The position numbers and the translations under genes were made by a program. From assembly GCA_011009095.1 (NCBI GenBank), contig VTPC01000026.1, forward strand, positions 18,208-82,207: 64,000 nt of DNA, in the 5' to 3' direction. Origin of the DNA: Ignelater luminosus (lineage: Eukaryota > Arthropoda > Insecta > Coleoptera > Elateridae). The notes below the pieces were generated by a model. The model had not been told where the DNA came from, searched no databases, and saw nothing but the letters and a program-made list of their open reading frames with translations. The first letter of the stretch is position 1, and every line of letters starts with the position of its first letter. Shown here in pieces: positions 1-12,060 of this stretch.

Positions 1-149
1 GTTTCTCTTCCTTGTTGCGTTTGTCGCATAGTGGCTTCACTCAGTTTGGTTTTCTTTTGAGTTGTTGGGCAGTATCTACTTTGACTTTCTAACAAGGCAG
101 TTGTGATGGTTTTATTTAAATTATTGACGTTTTCTTCTTGTACAGCATC

Positions 150-945
150 ATTAAGCTTATCGGTAATGTATTGTTGTAATCCAATTAAGTCTGATGGGCT
201 TGTCCATGGTTTGTTGCTGACGGTTTTCGTATGTCACTCTTTACCGACGTGAATCATTATTTTTGCTCGTATCATCCTGTGGTCGCTTCTAGTAGCTAGC
301 TTGTTTAATACTGTTACGTCTTTAACTATGCACTGACTGTCGGTGATTATAAGATCAATTTAATTTTTAGTTCAACCATCCGGGTTTTTCCATATCTACC
401 TTCTGTTAGGTTTTTTTATAAAAGAAACTGTTCAATTGAAATAGATTATTTTGCAACAAAAAACTCAGCGGTGTTTCACCTCGATCATTTCGGCCCTCTA
501 GTCCAAGATTTCCCAGCGAAACCTCACTAGCGTCGGACTTCATTCTTATCTTGGCATTGAAATCTCCGCCCAAGATAGTAAAATGGGTTGGTTCATCGTT
601 AATATCGTCGTAAAACACCTATTTTCTCGTCAGCATGATTCGAATTGGGAGGTTAGGCTTGAACGACCTTGATATTATACCTGGAGTTTAACCTGCGAAT
701 AAGACATATTACTCATGTGGAGATTTTTTTAATGACATAATGCTTGTTGTGTATCTTTTATGTATTAGAAAGCCGGTTTCTCTTACAGAGCTATCGTTGT
801 TTCCTACATAATAGAAGCTGTGTCCAGTTTTCAAGGTGATTAGCTGTTCGCCACGTCTTCTGGCTTCACTGAGACCAACGATATCCCATTTTATATATTC
901 AATTCGCACTCAAGTTCAGTTGACCGTTCTTCTGACAATAAAGAT
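150..945 (-). mobile_element. Degraded APE-type LINE, endonuclease domain
   Basis: Minus-strand translation gives consecutive pieces of an apurinic-like endonuclease of a non-LTR retrotransposon, the kind often labelled craniofacial development protein 2-like in insects. At 909-709 the N-terminal part contains WDIVGLSEARRRG and a tail with FLIHKRY. At 618-406 the middle part contains ILGGDFNAKI. At about 360-260 the C-terminal part contains IDLIITDS followed by the catalytic-type motif RSDHRMIRAKI. The pieces are in the right order but in different frames with stops between them, so the copy is dead. No reverse transcriptase is seen. The order of motifs fits the RTE or a related clade, but the clade is not certain. 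Confidence 0.75.
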
Positions 946-3900
946 AGAGTATTGTATGTTATAGTGCACATTGTTCTAATCTTCTTAGATCTCATAGTTT
1001 TCGTCACCAGATGATTCCCCCCCCCCCTCCTAGAATCCGTGGGACATACCGATTGTACATCAGTGCGAGATTCTGAAAACTGTCTTCTACTCGCCTAGTG
1101 TATTTGAGTTTTTTCAGATGGCATAAGGGGTATTTAGCTGTAAAACACCACGCTGGCTAAGCGTGTTGGTGAGCATGTGTTTCAGCCGCCTACTCTAAGA
1201 CGGCCTCTGTTTCCAGCCGGCCATTTTGGGTTAGACGCTGCAGTATTTGCTAGTTTCGGTCCGCCTCGGGTATTTCATTTCCCCGGTACCATCTTTATCT
1301 AGGAGGGATTCCCCGATCCGCCTCCTGGGGAGGCGCCCTATGAGGGACTAGCAACCCCACACGGGGTTTAATGAGTTTGGAATTTGTTAAATATTTTTTG
1401 TTGCTGAAATAGACACATACTAACTAGTATTAGTACAACTACACCAACCAACCTTACTATTAAAAGACTCACGAAGTTCCTTTTAAAGTGATTTGAAGTT
1501 TTAAAGAGGTCTAAAGTTCTCCTACAGTGTATAGTATATTGCTGTAATCTCCGATTAAGTAATAAAAACATCTTCAAAGCACCTTCAATCAGTTTAAAAA
1601 GTTTCTAATTGCTTTAAACTGCTTCGAGTTTCCCTAAAAGCTTTAGAAACCTTATAAGGCTTCTTCAAGATTAAAACTATTTAAAAATCAGAATCATCAT
1701 AGTTGATCAAAGTTTTTTAGAAATAAGAATTCTATATCTAAATAATAGCAAAAATCTTCAGACTATACAGAGCAGATTCCCATAAAACATTGGCTTGATA
1801 TACCCACTTTGAAGCGTCAATAAATTTAATAATGTTTAAACTGATGTTTCCGAAACGTTTTTGGCAGCAATAAGCAATGCAAGTTTATTGCTTGGCACGC
1901 TTGAAAAAACGTGAATAGGATGTCCGTCAAATGTCAGCATAATTTGAATTTTGCTTTGAAAAATGAGAAACTTTGCATTCCATCAATTTAAAAATTAAAT
2001 TTTAATGACCACGCACATAATACAAATAATATTGCCAACCCTTTTTTTTTAATGTACCTAATAACTAAATCCAGTTTAACTGTTCAATCAAAACTTCATT
2101 GAAACAGTTAGTCATGCAGATTTTCTTGTTGTCATTACTTTTACAATTGAAATTCACTAATAAAACATGAAAAATATAACCATCAATTTAATGTTTATCT
2201 TGAATGAAAACTCTTTCAGTTTAATGCCTGTAGGCAGTTTTTGCTGTTCTTCAGTTTCACATTCAGTACTTGTTAAGTTTTGTAAATTGAACCTCTTTTC
2301 TCTTCTTTTACAGACTTCAAGAATTCTGTGATTGTTTTGGTTCATTTATTTATTTTTTTCTATTTTCAAAGAAATTTTTAACTATTGAAATAAAACACAA
2401 TTTGCTTTTTAGAACAACAAGCCCGAATTTTGATTGTTGGCCTGCCTTACAGTAGTGTTGCCAGTTGACTCCTTAATTGCTTCAATGCAGCAGTCCTTGG
2501 AAAGCACCTGGTGTTTCCAGTGTCTGGGGGTTTATTTTTGGTGTAGATAATGATCCTTTTCTTGGGGCGTTTCTTTCCTTGAGTCGGTGATGGCCTTCAA
2601 TGTTCTCAAAATGTAAGTCCTAAATTGACAGAGTGCTATTCTGAATGCCTATAGGTTGAGGACTATCTGCATGTTCAAACCACCCAACAAGTTTGCAGGC
2701 CCTTAGCCAGCGGAGTGGCACTTGCAGAAAATTGACTTAGTAGAGCATTGCTTTAATATACCAGAATATTATAAAAACCTAAGTGCAGCCACCCCACAAC
2801 AGTCTCATAACACCCTCTACGAGATGATCTGAAACTTCAACTTTAACAAGTTGCTGGCTTTTCAGTTTCTTGACGAATTGGGCCGATGAGATTCTATGGA
2901 AATATCTGAGGTAACACCAGCGTATTTGACATACTCAGGTAAGGTTTAGCAGCATTTCTGCAAGTGTTTCAAACGCTAGCAGCAACGGTACTGTCCTATC
3001 AAAGTCTTATACTTTTGAGATTCCACGGTAATCCTTAGTTGGAGCGCCTTACTGTTTGAAGATTCTTTTTAGCCTGACCAGTTTTGTCCACCTAGGATAT
3101 GAAGACTCTTTTGGAACCGAAAACAAAGATTCCATTGAAGAAGACTTTTAGGTGTTTCTCTTCGGTAATTGGTACGCGAAGCGCCCCGTGCTGTCAAAAA
3201 GCTTCCTGGTCTCAAAATTATCTTACACCGTCGTGTCGTCGGTGTGATCATAATTGCAGGTTTTTGGCGTTTGTAGCGACAAGATAGCACCGGGTGAGCT
3301 TCTTCTAAGTGACCGTCCAGTTGTCCTTTGAGAGAAGCACAATTTGAGAAATTCGTGTCGGCACGACGTCGTCCTCGGCTTTTAAATCAAAGTATCTTGA
3401 TCATTAAGGTCGATTACGGTCTAACGTCAACCGACTCTCTTGAAGCCGTCGTCGTAGCTACGTTTATGTTTCCTATGCTCCTCGATGTATGAACTACTTA
3501 GAAGGCAGGAACAAAAGAGTGACCAGAGGATGTTTGAACATTTTTTTGGATCTTTATGGCAATGGTTCTAGGAAGATATCGACAGTGGTGACTCGACAAT
3601 TCTTTTGACGAAACCTCCACCCAATAATTCAAATTTAATCAACAAAAAGGAAAAAATGCCGTTTTTCCTGCACAGCGACTTCATAATGAAACGGATGAAG
3701 ATTTTGTTCATGAAAATTTGCTTGTGGATACCTAGAATGCGGCTACATAAGACGAACACAAGGGATCTTCGTTGCTGTAAATGTGACAACATAGCTTAGT
3801 TTCTTGACTCAAGAGAGGGTTCTTGAAAATGCGATTCTCAGGTAGCTGTCACTGCAGGCGACTCTTCCTGAACTCAAGGTGGTTGTTGCTTTGAAAACAT

Positions 3901-6818
3901 TTTCCTAGGGTCTCCGAAAAGAATTTTTAGTATCTTGTTGGACTTAAGTTTGATTATCCATCGCTTCCAGTTGCGCATTGAGTCACAGAAAAGGTGGTGC
4001 TCAGAACGGGATTGAGCTAGGATGACAGATCTGTTCAAAGGGTGCTACTTTAGTTGTTGTTTTTTTTGTTTTTGTGGTACTCAAAAGGTGCTGTACTCCG
4101 CTGTAATGGTGGACAGAGTTACCACAAACTCAATAGGATTTTTCCTGTTGGTGGCAGTTGAGTAACGACAACGAATTCATAGATCAAGCTTCAACGTTAG
4201 ATTTTGTATTGAGTATTTTTTATTTTAGAAATACTTAGTATCAAAAGTATCACCAACCTAATAAATAAAGAACTTAAAGGCACCATAAAAGTTTGCTAGT
4301 TAGATCGTTATATAGACTAGATGGGCTTTTACAGTTTGAACGTGAATTTTAGATCAGAAAAATCGTTTTGTGTTCCATTTAAAGTTAAAAAGCTGATCAA
4401 TACATAGAAATCTTTTAACAACTAAACAGTCACTAGAAGATAACTTTATATTTTTACAAACTATTCGTCTTTTGCTTGGCAGAATAATTATTTGTATGTT
4501 AGCAAAAATAAGTATTTTTCTAAAAATAATGGGTAGATTTAAAAATATATAAATAACTGGAGGATGCGGTTTGAAGTTTAAGTCTTGAGGATTAAAGTAG
4601 TAAACAATAATATTGGACACCACTTTCCGATTGTTAGATAATTCAAAAACTTTTCAAAAATACATCACTCACTCAGACGTTGTTTTCAGTATTTTTAGAT
4701 GAGATTAGTTTTGATCTGCTGCAAGATAATGAGATTAAATCAAAGATCAAACTTTCCTGGATCTCGACCTTCTGTGAAACTGTTTTATAAACAGATATCT
4801 AAACTATTTGTGCTTGTTCAGTAACTGATATTACAGTAGTTTGAGAATGTCTTTATTTGCTAGGAGAATCTAGTAGTGGTTATCATCAGGTTGTTGGTGT
4901 AATATGAATTTAATGTTATCATAATATCGTTTCTTTAAAAATGGGGAATTTCCCAAACCTCGTATTTTCGAATGTAATCTGTTTAATGCAAGTAATAAAA
5001 GTTTCAAATTTCTAGAACACGTTTTAGTATAATAAATGGTGACATTTATTTTGAAATTATACTTTTTTATAATTTACTACTTTCTATATTCCAAGTTAAT
5101 AAAATTTTCAGTTTAGAGCTTTTTATATTAAAAATATGAATTAAAAGAATGCTAAAGTATAATTGTGGTACATAAATCAAAATTTAATATTTATTTTATT
5201 GTTTTTGAAGTAGACAAGAATTTTTTAGTTTTCTATTTACAGAATGTACTTTGCTTTTTGTTCTTTTCGAACGCATTTTGCTCTTTAAAGAAGGATGTTT
5301 TGTATTTGTACATAAATTGTGTTTGTCTACCTGATAGAAAAAACAATACAAAACTTGTGGTCGTATTCCAATCCAATGAATACATTTTGGCAAACTAAAT
5401 CACTCTCCTACCCGTAACGACATCTCTGGCTAATAATAAAAATTCATTGACCTTGTTAACCAACGATAGTAAAATGAAAAGGTTTTATATATATGTAGTC
5501 TCCCATTAAAAAATTTTCGTAACAAGAAAATGTTTTTAGTTGAATTAATAACGTTTGATAAGGTTATTAAGAAAAATGCTCAACACTTCAACCTTTGATA
5601 CGGATATCTCAAACTGCCCTTAATTTCTCAACTCCTGAGCATCGGCTTCAGAGGAGCAGAATTCTAGAAAAGATTCTGTATGCATTTTGTTTCCCAAAAG
5701 TTACTGTGCAGTAATTTTCTGTAATTTTATAAAAGAGTTCGTCTAGCTTCTTGCAGATACAGGAAATCTTAAAATTCCAGAAGAAAATCTATAGTGTGAG
5801 TGGCAAGATCAAGTCCGTAGATAGACCGACATCCTAGCAGCTTTAGCAGTACTGGAAAAACCTTGGTGATTCTGATAGTTAAACCGCAACCATAAAACAA
5901 CAACGGCGAAATCAATACAGTCATTTAAGTTGACAACATTATCTACAAACAGTTCTTAATCTAATTATCTATCTGTTACTAGATCATCTTTAACATCACC
6001 TACTTGTTCAAATATTCTCTAAAACCGTCGTGGAAGAATTGACAGATCACCAGCTCTAAGAAGCTGTTTTACCATCATCATATTTTTACAGTCGCTTTCA
6101 GTGTTAATTCATTTATTTTACGTTCATCTTCTAGTTGGTCAGGTCACCCCTTTAGTTTCAAAAGCAAAAACTGTTAAAAGACTGAAACTATACACACCAG
6201 GGACGTTTCCGCAAGGAGGCTTCCCTTTATCTGCTCATTAACTTCATTAAGCAGAAATGGTTAATTACAGACATCCTCTGTCTCGAACCGCAGCTAAAAC
6301 CATACGGAAAGAACCCATGTGTGCACCGCACTCCCCTTCCTGTTAGTGCCTTTGATTATAATGTAGCAAAACCTATACCCTTGTATAATGTCATTGGAAC
6401 CAAAATATGTGACAAGAAAGTAATGCAGAATTCTCATGTGTAAAACAGAGATGTTCTCAGAACTCCGACTAGCTCAATGTACTCATAATTCAGAAATGTT
6501 TACTAATTATCAGCTGTGTGGTTTTTTTAACAGTTTTTAAATATCACGTGCGCCTTGTACAGGCATGCCTATTTCACTTCAGACAGAATTGCATATTCAT
6601 CTATTTTCTAGGTTTCAAGTACGGTGCATCCAGAAGTTGTACATAATCAAAGGTTAGAATGCATACATATACAATAAACAAGAGCAGCTAACCTTAGTGA
6701 TTAGTCGGATAAAACAACTTGTCAGATTTTATCTTATATGAACCTCAAACTAGATTGTGGCGTCGAAAATGGTCGTAGAATTTCGCAGTAACATTACTAC
6801 AGTTTGATTCGATTGGTA
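946..6818. other. Long stretch without a recognisable gene
   Basis: I see no gene here. Open frames are short (at most about 90 residues), mostly in AT-rich DNA, and match no family I recognise. At 1140-1370 the sequence is locally GC-rich and compact and may belong to the end of the LINE at the left. A poly-C run sits at 1019-1027. Overlapping frames on both strands at 3069-3290 and 3568-3799 are in a less AT-rich block (2400-4100) that looks like an old, unidentifiable repeat. Confidence 0.4.
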
Positions 6819-9186
6819 GGGGAGGGTTGTCTACTGTGAGACATGTTCCACTGCGAGACAAATGATTTCTTCCATTATTTTGAAAACTACGTTGCATGAA
6901 ACTCGTGTACTACCCCACCATACGATGCCAAGATGGCTGACTTGTAGAGCGGAGTCGGAACGTGTTTACTTTGATTTCATGTTTTTGTCTAGTTATTTGT
7001 GTCCTGTGCTGTATTTAAACTGGTAAGTAAATTAACTCAAATATTTTATCAGTTGAAAGACATGACTATAATAAGCATTTAAGTGTTTAACCAATTAACT
7101 GTGGTGAACGCTTATCTGAGAAAAATGAAATATTTGTCTGTGAAGCAGGGTTGTCCACTGTGAGACACCTGAGCGCGTGTAAGCTTATCATATAGTCTGT
7201 AATCAGTTTTTCTTTGCGTATACACTTCATCCTGGCGTGAAAACAATATAGGCTAACTGCACTTAATTAGTAATTATGTTTCAATTTTTTTTATTTTTTC
7301 AGATAATGGCTCGAAATAGAAAAAGAAAATCTGATAAAGGAACATTCAGTGAATCAAATAAAAGAGGCTGTAAAGCAGGATGTTGAAAAAGGCAAAAGTG
7401 TCAAAGAAGTGGCTAGGGACACTGGTTTATCTTTCCAAACACTTGCCAGATATGTAAAAAAATACCGAGACCTGGGGGACAACATGAAGTTCACTCCGAA
7501 CTTTGGAAACAGGCAGGTGTTTACAAACGTGCAGGAGAAAGAATTGGAAGATTTTATTTTGGAATCTTCAAAAATCTGCTTTGGCCTAACCATGCGAAAC
7601 CTAAGAAAAATGGCATATGAGACGGCTGTAAAAGATAATCTACGAATGCCTTCCAAAGAAATTGCTGGTAAGGAATGGACTTTTGGATTCATGAAGCGCC
7701 ATCCTCGCCTTAGCCCCTGTTATGGTATTTCCTCGAGTCCACTTTAAGGCTCACATGCTTCGAGGAGCATTAAGAGGCACCATCGGCTTAGCCAATCCAA
7801 GTGGCTGGATGAACTTCAGTCAGTTTGTCTCAGTTATGGAACATTTTATTAGAGAGACTTTTTCTATAAAGGAAAACGCAACTCTCCTAATCATGGACAA
7901 CCATGAGAGTCACATCTCTTTGGATGTCATCAACTTGGCCCGAGAAAATGAGGTAATCATCGTCACAATGCCTCTACATTGTAGCCACTGCCTTCAGCCA
8001 TTTGATGTGGCCGTTTACGGCCTTCTCGAGACACATTGCAATACTTCAGTGGATCAGTGGATAAAAGACTACTCAGGAACACCAATGTCCATTTATGACA
8101 TTTCAGGGTGTTTTGGTGTAGCATTTGAGAGAGCCATGACTCCAACTAATATCTTAGCAAGCTTCAGGAGGACAGGAATTGCGCCTGTTAACACTACTGC
8201 AGAAGTAGAACTAATGTCTGCCACAGCACAGAGTTCCAGCACAAATAAGAAATCAAAGAAGCTTGATGAAAACACTGATTTTATTAGTCCTAAGAAATTT
8301 ATTGGATACCCAAAGGCAAAGTCCTGGAAAGAGAGCCCAAATAAAAGGAAAAGAGTACTTTCATGCATTCTTGCGGATACGCCACAGAAAGCGGATCTCG
8401 AGCGAAGAGAGGAAGAAAAGAAATCTAAAAAAATCAAAAAGCCAAAGTTAGACGTAGACCTACCTTTCTCGTTTTCAGAGAAATCAGAACTGGAAATGTC
8501 TGATCATTAAAGTTCAGGTGGTGAGTTTTGCCTTTCACCTTCACCACCAGCTATGGATTTGGTATTAAATAGAGATCCCAAGATAAACGACTTTGTCCTT
8601 GTGAAATTTGCGGTCAAAAGGTCGGATCCAGACCTGTTCTATGTAGGAAAGAGTATTAACAATAAGTGAAAATCAAAAAGAGTTTTGTGTTTCATTTCTG
8701 AGACGCAGTAATAAAATTTCAAGCAGCTTCAGCTATCCAACAGTGGAAGACGAGTCAATGGTAATGAAGGCTGACATTGCAATAATTTTGCCTGAACCTG
8801 TTGCAACTGCCAAAACCAAACGTCAAGGTCGATTTATTATCTTTGAAATCAATTTTGATAAAAATGTCTTGTAGTCTAGGTAAGCCAAAAATAAACTTTT
8901 CTTGAACATCTATTAAATGCTTTTTTTTAAAACCCTTCAAGACAGTGCATTAACTCATTGCAAAATACTGCATTGGACCTAGGTGTTCCACTCTGAGACA
9001 CTTCACCTAATTCAATAAATTAGTTTAGAGCTTACTTATTTTCTAAGGTTATAGCCTAAGGATGTTCAGAGGTGAGCAGTGATGATGATAGAATATGTAG
9101 AGACTCCAAAATTGTTTGCAACATTAAAATATGAATTGATAAAAAAAAATTAAAAATTTGTGTCTTCCAGTGGACCATCCTCCCTT
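6819..9186 (+). mobile_element. Pogo/Tigger-like DNA transposon, internally deleted
   Basis: The ends form an imperfect inverted repeat of about 26 bp: the left end starts GGGGAGGGTTGTCTACTG at 6819, and the right end read in reverse from 9186 gives AGGGAGGATGGTCCACTG. A TA precedes the left end, as expected for this superfamily, but no clean TA is seen at the right. Extra copies of the end motif (TTGTCCACTGTGAGACAC type) occur at about 6845, 7150 and 8980. Inside lies the broken transposase gene described separately. The element is about 2.4 kb and cannot move on its own. Confidence 0.8.
7306..8669 (+). pseudogene. Pogo/Tigger-like transposase, broken
   Basis: An intron-like acceptor (poly-pyrimidine then CAG at 7300-7302) precedes the start MARNRKRKSDKG at 7306. 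A one-base-type frameshift near 7345 moves reading to the frame of 7351-7747, which holds a helix-turn-helix of the psq/CENP-B type (KEVARDTGLSFQTLARYVKK). At about 7715 the DNA-binding half jumps straight into the middle of the DDE domain (VMVFPRVHFK), so the segment with the first catalytic Asp is gone and the frame changes again. The frame of 7722-8510 keeps the second Asp (LLIMDNHESH) and third Asp (LQPFDVAVYG) and a Lys-rich tail. Past the stop at 8510, a last conserved piece (FVLVKFAVKRSDPDLFYVG) continues in another frame to about 8669. Confidence 0.88.
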
Positions 9187-9689
9187 GCTTTGCTAATTAG
9201 TAAGTATGTAATGAAAACTTCAATGAGAGCTACTACATCAGGTTTCACTAAATTCTTCAGCATTGTTGAGACAACTACTCGACGACTCTAAAAACTCTAA
9301 ACATCCTCAAGAAATTAATCCAGATAATACCACGGTCTTTTTAAAAGTGTCTTACTGTTAGTTAACTTGTTTTGAACGAGATGACTCTAACAGTACAAGA
9401 GTCACTGTTAGAAAAAGAAGGCGTGAATCCTTGAACATCTCTGTAGTTCCGAATGAAATTATAATACTTCCACCTAAAAATGGAACTGAAAAATTAAAGA
9501 TGAAGATTCTGAAGTCGAAGATGACACAATTTCCCTGGTAGTCAACTTCGTCAAGAAACTGAAATAACACTGAAAGAAAAAGATAATGGTACGAAGTTTG
9601 ACGACGCTTTCATCATTTGTGAAACAGCTTCTTGCGCTTTCTGTAACACCATAAAAAAGAGCATAAAAGATGAAACCAGAAAGGATGTG

Positions 9690-10316
9690 CGTGGGATATA
9701 TTTTTTTGAGAAGCAAATTGTTTTTTGGGAATTCTCGCACTTAGTGGCAATAATTCAATGTCACAAACAGCGATTTCGAGAAATAGATTTCTCATTCTTA
9801 GTACAAAATCTACATTGTAATGACCATCTGCATTTGGACGCGAACGACAAGTTTACAAAACTTACACTATTATTTGTCCATCTCAATGAAAGGTTTATTG
9901 ATTTTACACCATCGGGAGAAACTCCAAGTTTAGATGAATTTATGGTCCCATATTTCGGATGCCACAGATCAAAACAATGTATCCGAGGAAAACCGATACT
10001 GTGGGTAGGAACAACAACATTTGGATACATTTTGAGCCGTACCAAAGTTCTTCAACACCTATTGATCCAAAATATAAAAGTTTTGGTTTAGGAGCAAGCT
10101 TTGCTCTACAATCTTGTGATGTCTTGACATCAAACAAGGACAATTCTGAATTTCATATTTGTTTGATCATTTCTTTAGCTCAAATCCTCTTATCACAGAG
10201 GAATAAGGCAACTGCAATGATCAGAAAAAATGTTCAGTTCAGCACAACAAAACATTACAAAAAGAAATTCGGGGAGTTTATGAGTATGCTCTTTCCAAGG
10301 ACGACAATACATTAAT
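9690..10316 (+). pseudogene. PiggyBac-like transposase fragment, broken
   Basis: Two overlapping frames (9687-10091 and 9959-10315) together resemble the central part of PGBD-type piggyBac transposases. In order: DANDKFTKLTLLFVHLNERF, the block with the first catalytic Asp (PSLDEFMVPYFGCHRSKQ), IRGKPILWVG, then after a frameshift near 10020 FEPYQSSSTP, YKSFGLGASF and finally LSQRNKATAMIRKN. The expected second catalytic Asp motif (FDNFFTS type) is degraded to residues without the Asp. N- and C-terminal parts, and any TTAA-flanked ends, are not visible. This is an old fossil. Confidence 0.82.
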
Positions 10317-10399
10317 TTGTAAGTGGAATGACGCCAATGTTGTTAGTATAATTTCCAATTACATCGGAGTATTTTCAACTATCAAAGTCGAAAGATATT

Positions 10400-11725
10400 C
10401 TCAATAAGCAAAAACAAAAATTTTTGTTGAGCAATCAGGATTCGTACAAATGTATGTATATTAGCAACATGAAGGTATGGACCAGGCTGCTTAGAATATC
10501 GCACATCTCTGCGAGGAAAAAAGTGGTATGCTCGGTTACTTCATAAACTTCATAACAAAGAAGTAGTAAAGCAACTTCAGCCTTACCAACGTGCTAAAGG
10601 TTGAAGTTAGCAGCCAATAAAATAATTTGAGAAGGGTCTACTCGAGACTGAACATCAGGATCGACATAGATATGACACTTTCCTGGTAGGAAACCCATAC
10701 CTTTAAATAAATAGTCATAGGACTTAAGCAGTTTGTTTAATCTTAGTCTATGTTAGTTCATCTTGACCGATTGTTGTATTTGGCTTTGACAGACTTAAAT
10801 TATCTTTATTGGTTATAGAGCAAATTCTTGTGATAAATGCTCATTCAGAGGAGGTTTCAAGTCCTAAGACAGTTGGTCAGTATGTTTTAATATAGGTACA
10901 GTATTTCCAGTAAAAGAAGTGACATTGATATGTAAGTTTCTAAATCTTTTCTTGGCATTTTCAAAGAGTTAAATATTTCATAGGACATGATGTTTACCTG
11001 ACTTCCTGTATCCAAAATACGGTGTACAGTGACGTTATTGATGCATAAATTGACTAGTTACCTATGATTTAAACTTGCTATTCCATAGACTTAATTGACG
11101 AATATGAAAGGTGAGTGATTTATCTTCCTCTATTGTCAGACTATTGACTGACTTTTTGTTTTTAAAACAACATTTGGCAAAGTGTTTTACTTTTTTTACA
11201 ATATCAACAGATTACCTGAGCTGCAGGACACATGTATCGGTAAATCTGACCACATTTTGAACAAGTTCCTCGTACTGGACCTACCTACCTTTTGTATTAT
11301 ACTTTTTGAAAGATATTTTATTATTTTAGGTAATGCCAGTTATTAGAGTCGTTTAAAAACACTCCATGGTATATCAACATTTTCACCCATAACACGTATC
11401 ACCTGTAAACACAATTAGTCCAGGTATACCTTGAACAAGTTTTCCTATCTGTTTTCAAAATCATCCTGGTTCACTAGGTATACCATACACCAATCTTTGA
11501 TATTCAAAAAATGTGGATGAGTCAAAATACTTGGTTAAAAGAGGTTTACTAGCATCATTTAATATAATCTTATTATAGGCACTGGATATATAAAATTTAG
11601 TAAATGCAGCTACACCGTTTAGTAAAACTAAAAAATTTCCAGCTTTTGGAAAGGGATGTTTATCAATTATCAATACGAATTGAGTTATTATTTTTAATAA
11701 CAGGAACAAAAAGATCAACACGTTT
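10400..11725 (-). mobile_element. Ty3/gypsy fragments in scrambled order
   Basis: Minus-strand translation shows gypsy-type polyprotein pieces of the kind related to K02A2.6. At 11721-11330 lies the reverse transcriptase core: IDKHPFPKAGN, SSAYNKIILNDASKPLL, YQRLVYGIPSEPG and a degraded polymerase box where YLDD-like residues are changed. Downstream on the same strand come pieces that should precede it: a zinc-knuckle-like region (CSKCGQ then YCKKSKTLC with a stop) at about 11280-11150, a protease with LDTGSQVNIM at about 11020, and the start of the RT region (FKGMGFLPGKCHIYVDPDV) at about 10720-10640. Many stops and frameshifts are present, and no terminal repeats are recognised. Confidence 0.78.
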
Positions 11726-11769
11726 TAAGGTGTCTCAAGCAGTCTATCTAATTTTGGATCACAGCCGGG

Positions 11770-12060
11770 AAAAGAAGAGTTACACGGGTCGGGTTTTTTA
11801 GTCGGACTTTTGTGTGACCCGGCCCGAACCTCGAGATTCATTTTAAAAACTTATCTTTACGAGCCTACGTCGGGTCAACCGTGCTGTCCGGGCTTCTCCG
11901 GTTGTTAAGGCCTGTGGGACCGTTCGAGCCTGTTGCGTCTTCAAGCCTGTTGAGTCGCTCTTTTTGGCCCTGTCGGGCTTGTTAGGCTATTTAGGTTTGT
12001 CGAGCTTGTCAACCTTCTCGAGTCGGTCTGCCTTTTCGGGCAATTATTTCTGTACTGATC
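11770..12060. repeat. GC-rich degenerate short tandem repeat
   Basis: A block that is clearly more GC-rich than its surroundings repeats variants of a short phrase around GAGCCTGTTGCG, AAGCCTGTTGAGTCG, GGCCCTGTCGGGCTTGTTAGG and CGAGCTTGTCAACC. The repeat is imperfect, with a period of roughly 9-20 bases, and is not coding in any frame for a recognisable product. Confidence 0.5.

Noticed and set aside
3069-3799. Paired sense and antisense frames as genes or a transposase
   Set aside because: Frames on both strands are about equally long, and I could not match either to a family with confidence.
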